From an uncultured Actinomycetes bacterium (GTDB lineage Bacteria; Actinomycetota; CALGFH01), in NCBI GenBank assembly GCA_937881255.1, contig CALGFH010000248.1:1-10693 (forward strand): a stretch of DNA of 10,693 bases. The letters are read 5' to 3'. A program made the translations under genes and the position numbers. The stretch's first letter is position 1. Each line of letters opens with the position of its first letter. The notes under the pieces are model-generated. The model was not told the DNA's origin, did not search any database, and saw only the letters and a program-made list of their open reading frames with translations. Positions 1-5,957 of the stretch are shown piece after piece.

Positions 1-222
1 AACCCCGATGGCGGTGGTTTCCGGGGGGTAGCCGCGCGACCACGAGGTGGTCTCCGGGCCGGACAGCCACAGCGACCCGTCGTCGACCCGGCGCTCGTCG
101 GGCAACGGCAGCTCCGCCTGGCCGAGATCTCCCCGCCACACGCACACGAGGACGTCCGCGAGGTCCGGGGTGGGACGGCGCTCGACCAGCCACCGGTCCA
201 CGGCGAGCACCGCCGGCGCCAT
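1..222 (-). CDS. AraC-family transcriptional regulator, N-terminal fragment (cut by window edge)
   Basis: Only the first 74 codons are inside the window and the frame runs open off the left edge. The visible part reads as the N-terminal sensor domain of an AraC-type activator (the DUF6597-like class). A short 'LADVLVCVWRGDL' segment matches the usual 'yV..vW' start, followed by 'LPDERRVDDGSLWLSGPET' with the recurrent L-P-D and G-P-E-T motifs, then 'PPETTAIGV' where family members continue into a V-R-F-x-P-G motif. The DNA-binding helix-turn-helix pair would lie beyond the window. The ATG lies 4 bases after the TAG of the VanZ-like gene, with no clear ribosome binding site, so translation is probably coupled. 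It is the last visible gene of the leftward dut operon. Identity rests on short motifs, so a different sensor family remains possible. Confidence 0.6.
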   Translation of the reverse strand, partial: MAPAVLAVDRWLVERRPTPDLADVLVCVWRGDLGQAELPLPDERRVDDGSLWLSGPETTSWSRGYPPETTAIGV

Positions 223-226
223 GCGG

Positions 227-724
227 CTAGGCCCCGACGCGCTCGGCCCGGGGGCCGCTCCTGGCCCGGGCGGCCAGGCGGTAGACGAGGTACCCGAGGG
301 CGGCGCCGAGGGTGTTCATCAGCACGTCGTTGACGTCGGGCCGGCGGACCCCGGGGAACGCCACCTGGGACAGCTCGATCAGGGCCGAGAGGACGAACCC
401 GGTGGCGACGGTCCGCCAGAGGCGGTCGAGGCGGGGGGCCAGCATCGGCAGCAGGAACCCGAGGGGCATGAACAGGGCGACGTTGCCGGCCGCGCCGGCC
501 AGGGTGGCCATGACCCGGTCGCCGTCGCGCAGGTTGACCACCATGTTCCAGATCGGCACCAGCTGGGGCCGCCAGTTGTTGCGGTAGCGGGCCAGGTCCG
601 AGCGCCAGCGGATCGGCGCCAGGGTGACCACCACCAGGACGGCCGCATAGGCCACGGCGGCCGTCCGAACCGCCCAGGCCGGCAGGACGGGCGGTCGTTG
701 CCGCCAGGTCCGGACCGAGCTCAC
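227..724 (-). CDS. VanZ-like integral membrane protein
   Basis: A 165-residue protein with four predicted membrane helices, near residues 18-38, 72-95, 104-122 and 132-150. VanZ-family hallmarks are visible: 'NVALFMPLGFLLP' at 81-93, 'ALIELSQ' at 114-120, and 'RRPDVNDVLMNTLGAALGY' at 127-145, the usual conserved D-V-N/D-D-x-x-x-N-T-x-G signature. VanZ itself gives low-level teicoplanin resistance, but most family members are of unknown function and no vancomycin-type ligase or dehydrogenase genes are nearby. The frame is open further upstream to position 835. I chose the GTG at 724 because its bases overlap the TGA of the upstream gene (GTGA arrangement) and the extension would be a Pro/Arg-rich shadow of that gene's tail. 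It is in an operon with the genes on either side. Confidence 0.82.
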   Translation of the reverse strand: MSSVRTWRQRPPVLPAWAVRTAAVAYAAVLVVVTLAPIRWRSDLARYRNNWRPQLVPIWNMVVNLRDGDRVMATLAGAAGNVALFMPLGFLLPMLAPRLDRLWRTVATGFVLSALIELSQVAFPGVRRPDVNDVLMNTLGAALGYLVYRLAARARSGPRAERVGA

Positions 725-1632
725 CGTTCGGGTGGTGGGAGCTGGCGGGGCTCGTCGCCGGGCGGCGGGCCCCAGCCGGACGGGTGCCAGCCGGTCGGCG
801 GGCGGCCGCCGTTGGGGGTGATCGGCGGCCCCCACTCGGCGGTGGTCCGGGGTGCCGTCCGCAGCCGGCCCCAGTGCTGCTCGCCGCCGGCCCGGACCTG
901 GCGGGAGGCCAGCCGGGCGGCGACCGCCGAGCCGATCAGGGGGGCCACGATCTCGGGGATGACGATGCGGGCGAAGCGGGCCGGGATAATCGCGGCCAGC
1001 CGGGCCGCGGCCCGTCGGGCGGCCGCGTTGGGCAGGGCCAGGCGGGTCGAGCGGGTCCGCACCGCTCGCCAGCCGCCGGCCGCCTGGACGTCGCCGAGGA
1101 CGTTGGCGGCCAGCTCGCGCGGGCTGAGGACCGGCTGGCCGGCGAGCGCCCCCAGGTCGGCCCGGAGCTTGGCCTCGAGCACGAACAGGGCCAGCACCTC
1201 GGCCAGGGCGGTGACGCCGATGCTGCCGATGGCCGTGCCGGCCACCGGCGGCGCCGCCGACGAGGCCACGGCCATCGCCTGCTGGGCGGCCACCACCCCG
1301 CCGACCAGCAGGGCCAGCCCGGCGGCGGTCTTGGATGCCCGGTCGATCAGCCGCCTGGCCACCTCGTCGTCGGGCAGGTCGGGGTAGCGGGCGCGCAGCT
1401 CCTGGAGGGTGGCCGGCCGCACCTGGGCCGCCGCCTCGTCCAGCAGCGGCCGGATCCCGCCCTTGCTGACCTCGCCCAGCCGGCCCTTGACGACCCCGAC
1501 GGCGTCGCCCAGGAGGCGCCGCAGCGTCGGCTCGTCGGATCCGGCGGCCGCGCTCTCGGCGGCCAGCCGCTCACCCCACGCCTGCTTCGGATCGTCGTTC
1601 ATCGCTCGCCGGAGGCCTTCCCCTGCAACCAT
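721..1632 (-). CDS. Hypothetical protein with central hydrophobic segments and Pro/Gly/Trp-rich tail
   Basis: A 303-residue protein that I do not recognise with certainty. Residues 30-100 are charged and helical (with 'ARYPDLPDDEVARRLIDRAS' at 81-100). Residues 102-158 are hydrophobic and Ala/Gly-rich, enough for two membrane helices or a buried hairpin. Residues 170-215 are Arg/Ala-rich, 218-242 form another hydrophobic stretch, and the last 38 residues are Pro/Gly/Trp-rich and probably disordered. The pattern loosely recalls EcsC-like membrane-associated proteins, but this is weak. I chose the ATG at 1632 because AAGGTGG lies at 1641-1647, 8 bases upstream. A GTG at 1644 falls within that motif, and an ATG at 1602 would also leave a sensible N-terminus ('MNDDPKQAWG'). 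It starts 21 bases after the dut stop and its TGA overlaps the VanZ-like start. Confidence 0.7.
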   Translation of the reverse strand: MVAGEGLRRAMNDDPKQAWGERLAAESAAAGSDEPTLRRLLGDAVGVVKGRLGEVSKGGIRPLLDEAAAQVRPATLQELRARYPDLPDDEVARRLIDRASKTAAGLALLVGGVVAAQQAMAVASSAAPPVAGTAIGSIGVTALAEVLALFVLEAKLRADLGALAGQPVLSPRELAANVLGDVQAAGGWRAVRTRSTRLALPNAAARRAAARLAAIIPARFARIVIPEIVAPLIGSAVAARLASRQVRAGGEQHWGRLRTAPRTTAEWGPPITPNGGRPPTGWHPSGWGPPPGDEPRQLPPPER

Positions 1633-1653
1633 GCTGGCAACCACCTTAGCGCC

Positions 1654-2094
1654 CTACCGCCCCGTGGACCCGAAGCCGCCCTCGCCCCGCGGGGTGGGCG
1701 GGAGCTCGGCGGCGTCGAGGAAGCGGACCCGGGTCACCGGCTGCACGACCAGCTGGGCGATCCGGTCGCCGCGGCGGACGGTGAAGGGCTCGGCCGGGTC
1801 GGTGTTGAGCAGCACCACCCTGACCTCGCCGCGGTAGCCGGCGTCGACCGTCCCGGGGGCGTTGACCAAGGTGATGCCGTGCCGGGAGGCCAGGCCGGAG
1901 CGGGGGTGGACGAAGGCGGCGTAGCCGTCGGGCACGGCCACCGCGATCCCGGTGCCGACGGTGGCCCGGCCGCCCGGGGGCAGGACCACGTCGGCGGCGG
2001 CGCACAGGTCGGCCCCGGCGTCGCCGGGGTGGGCGTAGGCGGGCAGGGGCAGGCCCGGGTCGAGGCGGCGGACCGGCAGCTCGGGAGCGTCCAT
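1654..2094 (-). CDS. dut: dUTP diphosphatase (dUTPase), trimeric Dut family
   Basis: Hydrolyses dUTP to dUMP and pyrophosphate, keeping uracil out of DNA and supplying dUMP for thymidylate synthesis in the cytosol. The 145-residue length is usual for trimeric dUTPases and all five motifs are present in order: motif 1 '[11 protein letters not shown]', motif 2 'PRSGLA', motif 3 '[17 protein letters not shown]' (the catalytic Asp is in 'VDAGYRGE'), motif 4 '[13 protein letters not shown]', and the C-terminal P-loop-like motif 5 '[10 protein letters not shown]'. The frame is open upstream to 2169, but the extension is Arg/Gly/Pro-rich and unlike the family. The ATG at 2094 gives the usual N-terminus, with AAAGGGG upstream as a plausible ribosome binding site. 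It is the first gene of the leftward operon, followed 21 bases later by the 303-residue protein. Annotation is close to certain. Confidence 0.96.
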   Translation of the reverse strand: MDAPELPVRRLDPGLPLPAYAHPGDAGADLCAAADVVLPPGGRATVGTGIAVAVPDGYAAFVHPRSGLASRHGITLVNAPGTVDAGYRGEVRVVLLNTDPAEPFTVRRGDRIAQLVVQPVTRVRFLDAAELPPTPRGEGGFGSTGR

Positions 2095-2124
2095 GGGGAG
2101 CGGCCCCTTTCGCCGGGATGGCCA

Positions 2125-2162
2125 GGGCCCCGGACCACGCTTCCCCTCGCGGCCCGGGGCCC
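2125..2162 (-). other. Hairpin 2 of the dut leader
   Basis: A perfect 9-bp inverted repeat, GGGCCCCGG at 2125-2133 and CCGGGGCCC at 2154-2162, enclosing a 20-base loop. It lies between the candidate promoter and the dut start, about 31 bases before the ATG. Such stems also arise by chance in DNA this rich in G and C, so a function is unproven. Confidence 0.35.
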
Positions 2163-2168
2163 AGCTCA

Positions 2169-2201
2169 TCCCCGGCGGACCGGCGCACGACCCGCCGGGG
2201 A
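2169..2201 (-). other. Hairpin 1 of the dut leader
   Basis: A perfect 10-bp inverted repeat, TCCCCGGCGG at 2169-2178 and CCGCCGGGGA at 2192-2201, with a 13-base loop. If the promoter proposed at 2218-2247 is right, the hairpin begins about 10 bases into the dut transcript and could stabilise the 5' end or act in attenuation. It has no U-tract on either strand, so it is not a standard terminator. Confidence 0.4.
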
Positions 2202-2217
2202 GAATTACAGCGATGTC

Positions 2218-2247
2218 ATTCTACCCATGCGGGCTCGCAGGCGGCAA
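2218..2247 (-). promoter_or_regulatory. Candidate sigma-70-type promoter for the dut operon
   Basis: Read on the minus strand, a -35-like TTGCCG (2242-2247) is followed after 18 bases by TAGAAT (2218-2223), which is one change from TATAAT. This is among the few AT-richer patches of the window and lies in the divergent intergenic region between dut and the rightward gene at 2268. The implied start near 2211 gives dut a leader of roughly 115 bases containing two hairpins. Confidence 0.45.
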
Positions 2248-2260
2248 GCTGGTAGGGAAG

Positions 2261-2271
2261 AAAGGAGGTGA
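2261..2271 (+). promoter_or_regulatory. Full-length Shine-Dalgarno sequence overlapping a GTG codon
   Basis: AAAGGAGGTGA is an uninterrupted match to the 3' end of 16S rRNA. The in-frame GTG at 2268 is part of it, which is too close to act as the start for this site. In-frame CTG at 2277 would sit 5 bases downstream. A purine stretch at 2251-2260 (GGTAGGGAAG) could instead serve the GTG at 2268. Confidence 0.6.
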
Positions 2272-3209
2272 GCGGGCTGGCCGATGCGGAGGTGGGCGAC
2301 GAGCTGTTCGGGCTGCCCCCCGAGGAGTTCGTGGCCGCCCGGGACGAGCTGGCCCGCCGCCTCAGGCGCGAGGGCGAGGCCGAGGCGGCCAAGCGGGTCA
2401 AGGCGCTGCGGCGCCCGCCCCTGTCGGCCTGGGCGGTCAACCAGCTGGCCCGCGGGCCCGAGGGCGGCCTGGGCGAGCTGCTGGCCGCGGGCGAGCGGCT
2501 GCGCGCCGCCCACCAGGCGGCCCTGGCCGGCGAGGGCGCGGCCGAGCTCCGGGCGGCCGCCAAGGCCGAGCGCGAGGCGGTCGCCGCCCTGGTCCTGGCC
2601 GCCCTGGAGCTGCTCCGCGAGGCCGGCCACCCGACCACCGACGCGACCCGTGACCGGGTCGCGGCCACCCTGCACGCCGCCGCGGCCAGCCCCGAGGCCG
2701 CCGAGCTGGTCGGCGGCGGCCGCCTCACCGCCGACCTCGACCCCTCCGGCTTCGGCAGCGTTCCCGACGGCGCCTTGGAGGTGGAGGAGCCCGCCGGGGC
2801 CAGGACCTCGCGACGGCGCGGCGGCGGGGTCCGGGGGGGTCCGGGGGACCGCCGGGGTGGTCCCCCGGTGGATCGGGCGGGTCGCGCGGACGCCGGGGCC
2901 GAGGAGAACGGCGACCGGGGGGCGGCGGCCGAGGACGACCCGGCGGTGCGGCGGGCCCGGCGGGCGACCGCGGTGGCGGCCCGGGACGACGCCCGCAAGC
3001 GGGCCCGGCTCGCCGCCGACCAGGCGGTGCTGGCCACCCGCCACGCCGAGCGGCTGGGCCGCCTGGCCGACCAGGCGGAACGGGAGGCCGGCAGGGCCAG
3101 GGCGACCGCCGCCGCGGCCATCGAGGCGGCCAGCGCGGCCCGCGAGCGGGCCACCCGCGCCGCCAGGGACCTCCGCGAGGCCGAGGACCGCATCCCCGCC
3201 GACCACTGA
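2268..3209 (+). CDS. Conserved actinobacterial coiled-coil protein of unknown function
   Basis: About 313 residues. The N-terminal third matches a conserved hypothetical family I recall from many Actinomycetota: 'DELFGLPPEEFVAARDELAR' at 11-30, then a basic helix and 'KALRRPPLSAWAVNQLAR' at 45-62. Residues 64-150 are a long helical Ala/Glu/Leu region. Residues 175-225 are a Gly/Arg/Asp low-complexity linker, and 225-308 are an Ala/Arg/Glu helix with the look of a coiled coil. There is no signal peptide, membrane segment or catalytic motif. The basic N-terminal part and coiled coil would fit a structural or nucleic-acid-associated role, but no function can be assigned. The start is unsettled: GTG 2268 lies inside a perfect ribosome binding site, and CTG 2277 is the better-spaced alternative. 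It is transcribed divergently from dut and lies 44 bases before the acetyltransferase gene. Confidence 0.8.
   Translation: MSGLADAEVGDELFGLPPEEFVAARDELARRLRREGEAEAAKRVKALRRPPLSAWAVNQLARGPEGGLGELLAAGERLRAAHQAALAGEGAAELRAAAKAEREAVAALVLAALELLREAGHPTTDATRDRVAATLHAAAASPEAAELVGGGRLTADLDPSGFGSVPDGALEVEEPAGARTSRRRGGGVRGGPGDRRGGPPVDRAGRADAGAEENGDRGAAAEDDPAVRRARRATAVAARDDARKRARLAADQAVLATRHAERLGRLADQAEREAGRARATAAAAIEAASAARERATRAARDLREAEDRIPADH
2826..2868 (+). repeat. 10-bp tandem repeat, G7 run and 10-bp hairpin inside the coding region
   Basis: GGGGTCCGGGGG occurs at 2826-2837 and again at 2836-2847, a 10-base periodicity, with seven consecutive G at 2833-2839. It runs directly into a perfect inverted repeat, CCGGGGGACC (2841-2850) and GGTCCCCCGG (2859-2868), with an 8-base loop. 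It encodes the Gly/Arg low-complexity linker (about residues 186-200) of the coiled-coil protein. Neither a 10-base nor a 1-base length change would keep the reading frame. Confidence 0.7.
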
Positions 3210-3222
3210 CCCAGCGCCGCGG

Positions 3223-3242
3223 TAGGCTCGCCGGGACGAGCC
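3223..3242 (+). promoter_or_regulatory. Candidate -10 element and small hairpin before the acetyltransferase
   Basis: TAGGCT at 3223-3228 fits the TANNNT -10 form common in actinobacteria and would place the transcript start near 3235, about 19 bases before the GTG. I see no convincing -35. The same stretch forms a 6-bp stem, GGCTCG (3225-3230) with CGAGCC (3237-3242), ending exactly where the GAGGAGG ribosome binding site (3243-3249) begins. The gene may also be read through from the one upstream. Confidence 0.4.
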
Positions 3243-3253
3243 GAGGAGGCGCC

Positions 3254-3862
3254 GTGGGCGAGGCCGAGCTGGAGATCCACCCGCTGACCGGGGACCGCTG
3301 GGACGACCTGGCCACCCTGTTCGACCGCCCCGGCGACCCCAAGGGCTGCTGGTGCATGTTCTACCGGGTGCGGGGCCGCGAGTTCGAGCGGCTCTGGGGC
3401 GCCGGCGCCCGGGCCGCCTTCCGCGAGGTGGTCGACCAGGGCCCGCCGCCCGGGCTGCTCGCCTACCGCGACGGGGCCCCGGTCGGCTGGTGCGCCGTCG
3501 CCCCCCGCGAGGACTTCCCGCGGATCCTCAACTCCCCCACCATCAAGCCGCTCGACGACGACCCCGGCTGCTGGTCGATCGTGTGCTTCTACACCTTGCG
3601 GGGCGAGCGCCGCGGCGGGGTCGCGAACGCCCTGCTCGAGGCGGCCGTTGCCTTCGCCGCCGAGCAGGGCGCGACCGCGGTCGAGGGCTACCCCAAGGAC
3701 ACCGAGGGGGCCAGGAAGCACGCCAACGAGATGTTCGTCGGCTCGATGTCGATGTTCGCCGAGGCCGGCTTCACCGAGGCCGGCCGCCGCTCCCCCACCC
3801 GGCCGATCATGCGCCGGGAGGTGGGTCAGCGGCCGCGGCGTCCCCGGCGGGCGCGGAGGTAG
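3254..3862 (+). CDS. GNAT-family N-acetyltransferase
   Basis: A 202-residue protein expected to transfer an acetyl group from acetyl-CoA to an amine. The substrate cannot be told from sequence. It belongs to a GNAT subgroup marked by 'KGCWCMFYR' at 30-38, 'GWCAVAPREDFPRI' at 78-91, 'WSIVCFYTLRGERRGGVANA' from 107 (beta-4 plus the R-x-x-x-G acetyl-CoA pyrophosphate loop), 'VEGYPKD' at 143-149, and 'SMFAEAGFTEAGRRSPTRPI' from 166 near the C-terminus. The GTG start at 3254 has GAGGAGG 4 bases upstream. The last dozen residues ('GQRPRRPRRARR') are a basic tail beyond the usual family end and are encoded within a 37-base tail-to-tail overlap with the VWA gene on the other strand. The family call is firm, the physiological role unknown. 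Confidence 0.9.
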   Translation: MGEAELEIHPLTGDRWDDLATLFDRPGDPKGCWCMFYRVRGREFERLWGAGARAAFREVVDQGPPPGLLAYRDGAPVGWCAVAPREDFPRILNSPTIKPLDDDPGCWSIVCFYTLRGERRGGVANALLEAAVAFAAEQGATAVEGYPKDTEGARKHANEMFVGSMSMFAEAGFTEAGRRSPTRPIMRREVGQRPRRPRRARR

Positions 3863-5916
3863 TCGCTGACCACGTAGTCGCCAAGGCGGTCGGGCGATGG
3901 GGCGAACACGCGGCCGCCGTTGAGCCGGGCGATCAGGTCGACGAAGGCGACCAGGCGGGGGTCGTCGTCGAGCATGAACGTGTTGATGGTGGCCCGGCGG
4001 CGGGTCAGCCGGGTCACCTCGGTCAGGGTCAGCTCGATGGTCCGCGGGTCGGGCGGGTAGTCGAAGATCGGGTAGCCGTCCGGCTCCAGGTGGGCGGTCG
4101 GCTCGCCGTCGGTCACGACCAGGACCACCGGCTCGGCCTCCGGGTGGCGGTCCAGGTGCCGGCCGGCCAGGACCAGGGCGTGGTGCAGGTTGGTCCCCTG
4201 CCCGACGGCCGCGTCCAGGTCGGGCAGCTCGGCCGGCCGGACCGTCCGGGCCAGCAGCGAGAACCCGATGACCTCGAGCGCGTCCTGCGGGTAGCGGGTC
4301 GAGACCAGGCTGTGCAGGGCCAGCGCGGTCGCCTTGGCCATCCCCCAGGTCTCCCGCAGCAGCATCGAGTACGACTGGTCGACCAGCAGACAGACGGCGG
4401 CCGAGGTCCTCCGCTCGGTCTCCAGCACCTCGAAGTCCTCTGGGGAGAGGGCCACCGCCCCACCGGCCCGCCCGGCTCTCCGGGCGCGCGCCGACCCCGC
4501 CCCCGGTGCCTCGGCCCCCCGGGCGCGCTGGAACCCCGCCTCCCGCGCTTCGGCCCCCCGGAGGGGGACGGTAGCCGATCGGGGATCGGGGTGCCGGCGG
4601 CTGTCCACAGCCCCGCCGCGGAGGACGGCGTTGCGGACGGTACGGACCACGTCGAGGGGTTCCTCGTCGCCGAAGACCCAGGGGCGGGAGGCGCCGGTGG
4701 GCTCGCCGGCCAGGCCGAGGCCGGGGACGTCGTGGTCGCCCCGGCGGCCCTCGTCGAGGCTGGAGAAGACCCGGCGCAGGGCGACCGCGCCGATGCGCCG
4801 GATCGCCTTGGGGCTCAGCTTGAGCTCGCCCTGCTCGCGGACCAGGTAGCCCTGCTCGGTCAGCTCCCGCTCCAGCCGGCGCAGGGTCTCGACGTCGTCG
4901 ACGGCCGCCCGGCCCAGGGCCCGCTCGACCGCCTCCAGGTCGATGTCGTCCAGCGAGGCGCCCGGGTAGCGCTGGCCGAGGGAGGCCTCCAGCGACTCGA
5001 GGTCGGCCAGCTCCTCCAGGGCGGTGGTGGCGTCGCCAAGGCCGAGGGGCTGCTCGCCGCCCATGGCCGCGCCCTGGTCCCAGGACAGGTCGGGCCGGCG
5101 GGAGCGGAGCGAGCGGCCGAGCCGGTCCAGCTCGTACTGGAGGCCGAGGTCGCCCAGGACCGACTGCGACAGGGCGGCCAGCTCGGCCCGCTGCTCGGGG
5201 GTCAGGGAGGCGGCCAGGCGGCTGGCCGCCGCGGCCCGCCGGGCCAGGGCGTCGACCAGCTCCTCGAGGCTGCGCGGGCGCTCGGGGAACATGTCGCCGT
5301 AGCGCTCCATGAACTCCTCGAACTGGCCCTGGGTGTCCTCGCCCCGGGCGTCGGCCTCGAGCATGGCGTTGAGGTCGGCGACCATGTCCCGGATGCGCTG
5401 CAGCTCCTCGGGGCTGGCCCCGGCCAGGGCGTCGCGCATCCCCCGGAACTGGGAGTCGAGCACCTCGCGGCGGAGCAGGTCGCGGATCTGCTCGTAGGTG
5501 GCGGCGGCCTCGGGCGAGCGCCACTGGTAGTCGGCCAGCTGGCGCACGGCCCTGGCCGTGTCCGGCGGGAGCTGGTCCAGCTCGGCCTCGGCCAGGCGGG
5601 CCGCGTCCGAGGGGTCGGGGAACAGCGCCTGGCGCTCCTGCTCGACGGCCTGGTCGAGCAGCTCCCGGACCTGCTCGAGGGTGCCGTCCAGGCGCCCCCG
5701 CTCACGCAGCTCCCGGCGGCGGTCGCGGGCCTGGCGGAGCAGGTCGCGCAGGCCCCTGGTCCCGGGCATGCCCTGGCGGAGCAGGTTGCGCAGGGCGTCG
5801 GCGGCCCGGTCCCCGGACAGGACCCGCTCGCCCAGCCGGTCCAGCGCCCCGGCCACGTCGAAGGGCGGCTCCAGCGGGTCGGGCCCGCCCCGCCAGGCGC
5901 CGTAGCGGTAGCTCAT
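3826..5916 (-). CDS. VWA-domain protein with intact MIDAS, partner of the AAA+ ATPase
   Basis: A 696-residue, probably cytosolic protein (no signal peptide or membrane helix). Residues 1-390 are largely charged helices, rich in Leu, Arg and Glu. Residues 391-432 hold a conserved-looking stretch with 'GLAGEPTGASRPWVFGDEEP' and 'LDVVRTVRNAV'. Residues about 433-491 are an Ala/Gly/Arg repeat linker. Residues about 495-690 are a von Willebrand A domain with a complete metal-ion-dependent adhesion site: D513-x-S515-x-S517 in 'LVDQSYSM', T575 in 'GQGTNL', and D603 in 'VTDGEPTAHL'. The architecture resembles M. tuberculosis Rv0959 as I remember it. VWA proteins encoded beside MoxR/chelatase-like ATPases usually act as adaptors that present a target to the ATPase in a Mg2+-dependent way. 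Its ATG overlaps the stop of a 14-codon frame, and its own ribosome binding site is weak, suggesting coupled translation. Confidence 0.9.
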   Translation of the reverse strand: MSYRYGAWRGGPDPLEPPFDVAGALDRLGERVLSGDRAADALRNLLRQGMPGTRGLRDLLRQARDRRRELRERGRLDGTLEQVRELLDQAVEQERQALFPDPSDAARLAEAELDQLPPDTARAVRQLADYQWRSPEAAATYEQIRDLLRREVLDSQFRGMRDALAGASPEELQRIRDMVADLNAMLEADARGEDTQGQFEEFMERYGDMFPERPRSLEELVDALARRAAAASRLAASLTPEQRAELAALSQSVLGDLGLQYELDRLGRSLRSRRPDLSWDQGAAMGGEQPLGLGDATTALEELADLESLEASLGQRYPGASLDDIDLEAVERALGRAAVDDVETLRRLERELTEQGYLVREQGELKLSPKAIRRIGAVALRRVFSSLDEGRRGDHDVPGLGLAGEPTGASRPWVFGDEEPLDVVRTVRNAVLRGGAVDSRRHPDPRSATVPLRGAEAREAGFQRARGAEAPGAGSARARRAGRAGGAVALSPEDFEVLETERRTSAAVCLLVDQSYSMLLRETWGMAKATALALHSLVSTRYPQDALEVIGFSLLARTVRPAELPDLDAAVGQGTNLHHALVLAGRHLDRHPEAEPVVLVVTDGEPTAHLEPDGYPIFDYPPDPRTIELTLTEVTRLTRRRATINTFMLDDDPRLVAFVDLIARLNGGRVFAPSPDRLGDYVVSDYLRARRGRRGR
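4469..4561 (-). repeat. Degenerate 39-bp (13-codon) tandem repeat in the VWA-gene linker
   Basis: Units begin near 4469, 4508 and 4547. For example, the 15 bases at 4508-4522 and 4547-4561 differ at one position, and CCGGGCGCGC recurs at 4480 and 4519. All offsets are 39 bases. On the coding (minus) strand the protein repeats as 'RGAEAREAGFQRA' and 'RGAEAPGAGSARA', followed by a decayed copy starting 'RRAGRAGG'. The repeats form part of the flexible linker in front of the VWA domain, and changes in copy number would keep the frame. Confidence 0.7.
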
Positions 5917-5957
5917 CCCCCGTCTGCCATTCGACAGGCTCTCCTCCGAGAACTCAT
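5913..5957 (-). other. 14-codon reading frame bridging the AAA+ and VWA genes (possible coupling ORF)
   Basis: An ATG at 5957 overlaps the TGA of the AAA+ gene (ATGA), and the frame 'MSSRRRACRMADGG' ends in a TGA at 5913-5915 that overlaps the ATG of the VWA gene (again ATGA). An internal ATG at 5930 has GGAGGAG (5941-5947) 10 bases upstream and would give just five codons. Both junctions lie in the same 12-base sequence, on the plus strand CTCATCCCCCGT at 5912-5923 and 5953-5964. It could let ribosomes terminate and restart from gene to gene. It may equally have no role as a peptide. Confidence 0.45.

Noticed and set aside
227..724. A glycopeptide-resistance determinant
   Set aside because: VanZ-like proteins are widespread without resistance genes. 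No vanH, vanA or vanX-type gene or VanRS pair is present, so resistance should not be claimed.
2095..2169. An earlier start for dut
   Set aside because: The extra 25 residues are Arg/Gly/Pro-rich and do not match dUTPases. The ATG at 2094 gives the normal family length.
2841..2868. An intrinsic terminator at the CCGGGGGACC hairpin
   Set aside because: It lies inside a coding sequence, has no T-run after it and the frame continues through it with family-like sequence.
2216..5524. An 1102-codon open frame on the minus strand spanning several genes
   Set aside because: It is a composition shadow. It is mostly Pro/Arg/Gly/Ala strings without motifs and runs antisense to or out of frame with genes that have clear family signatures.
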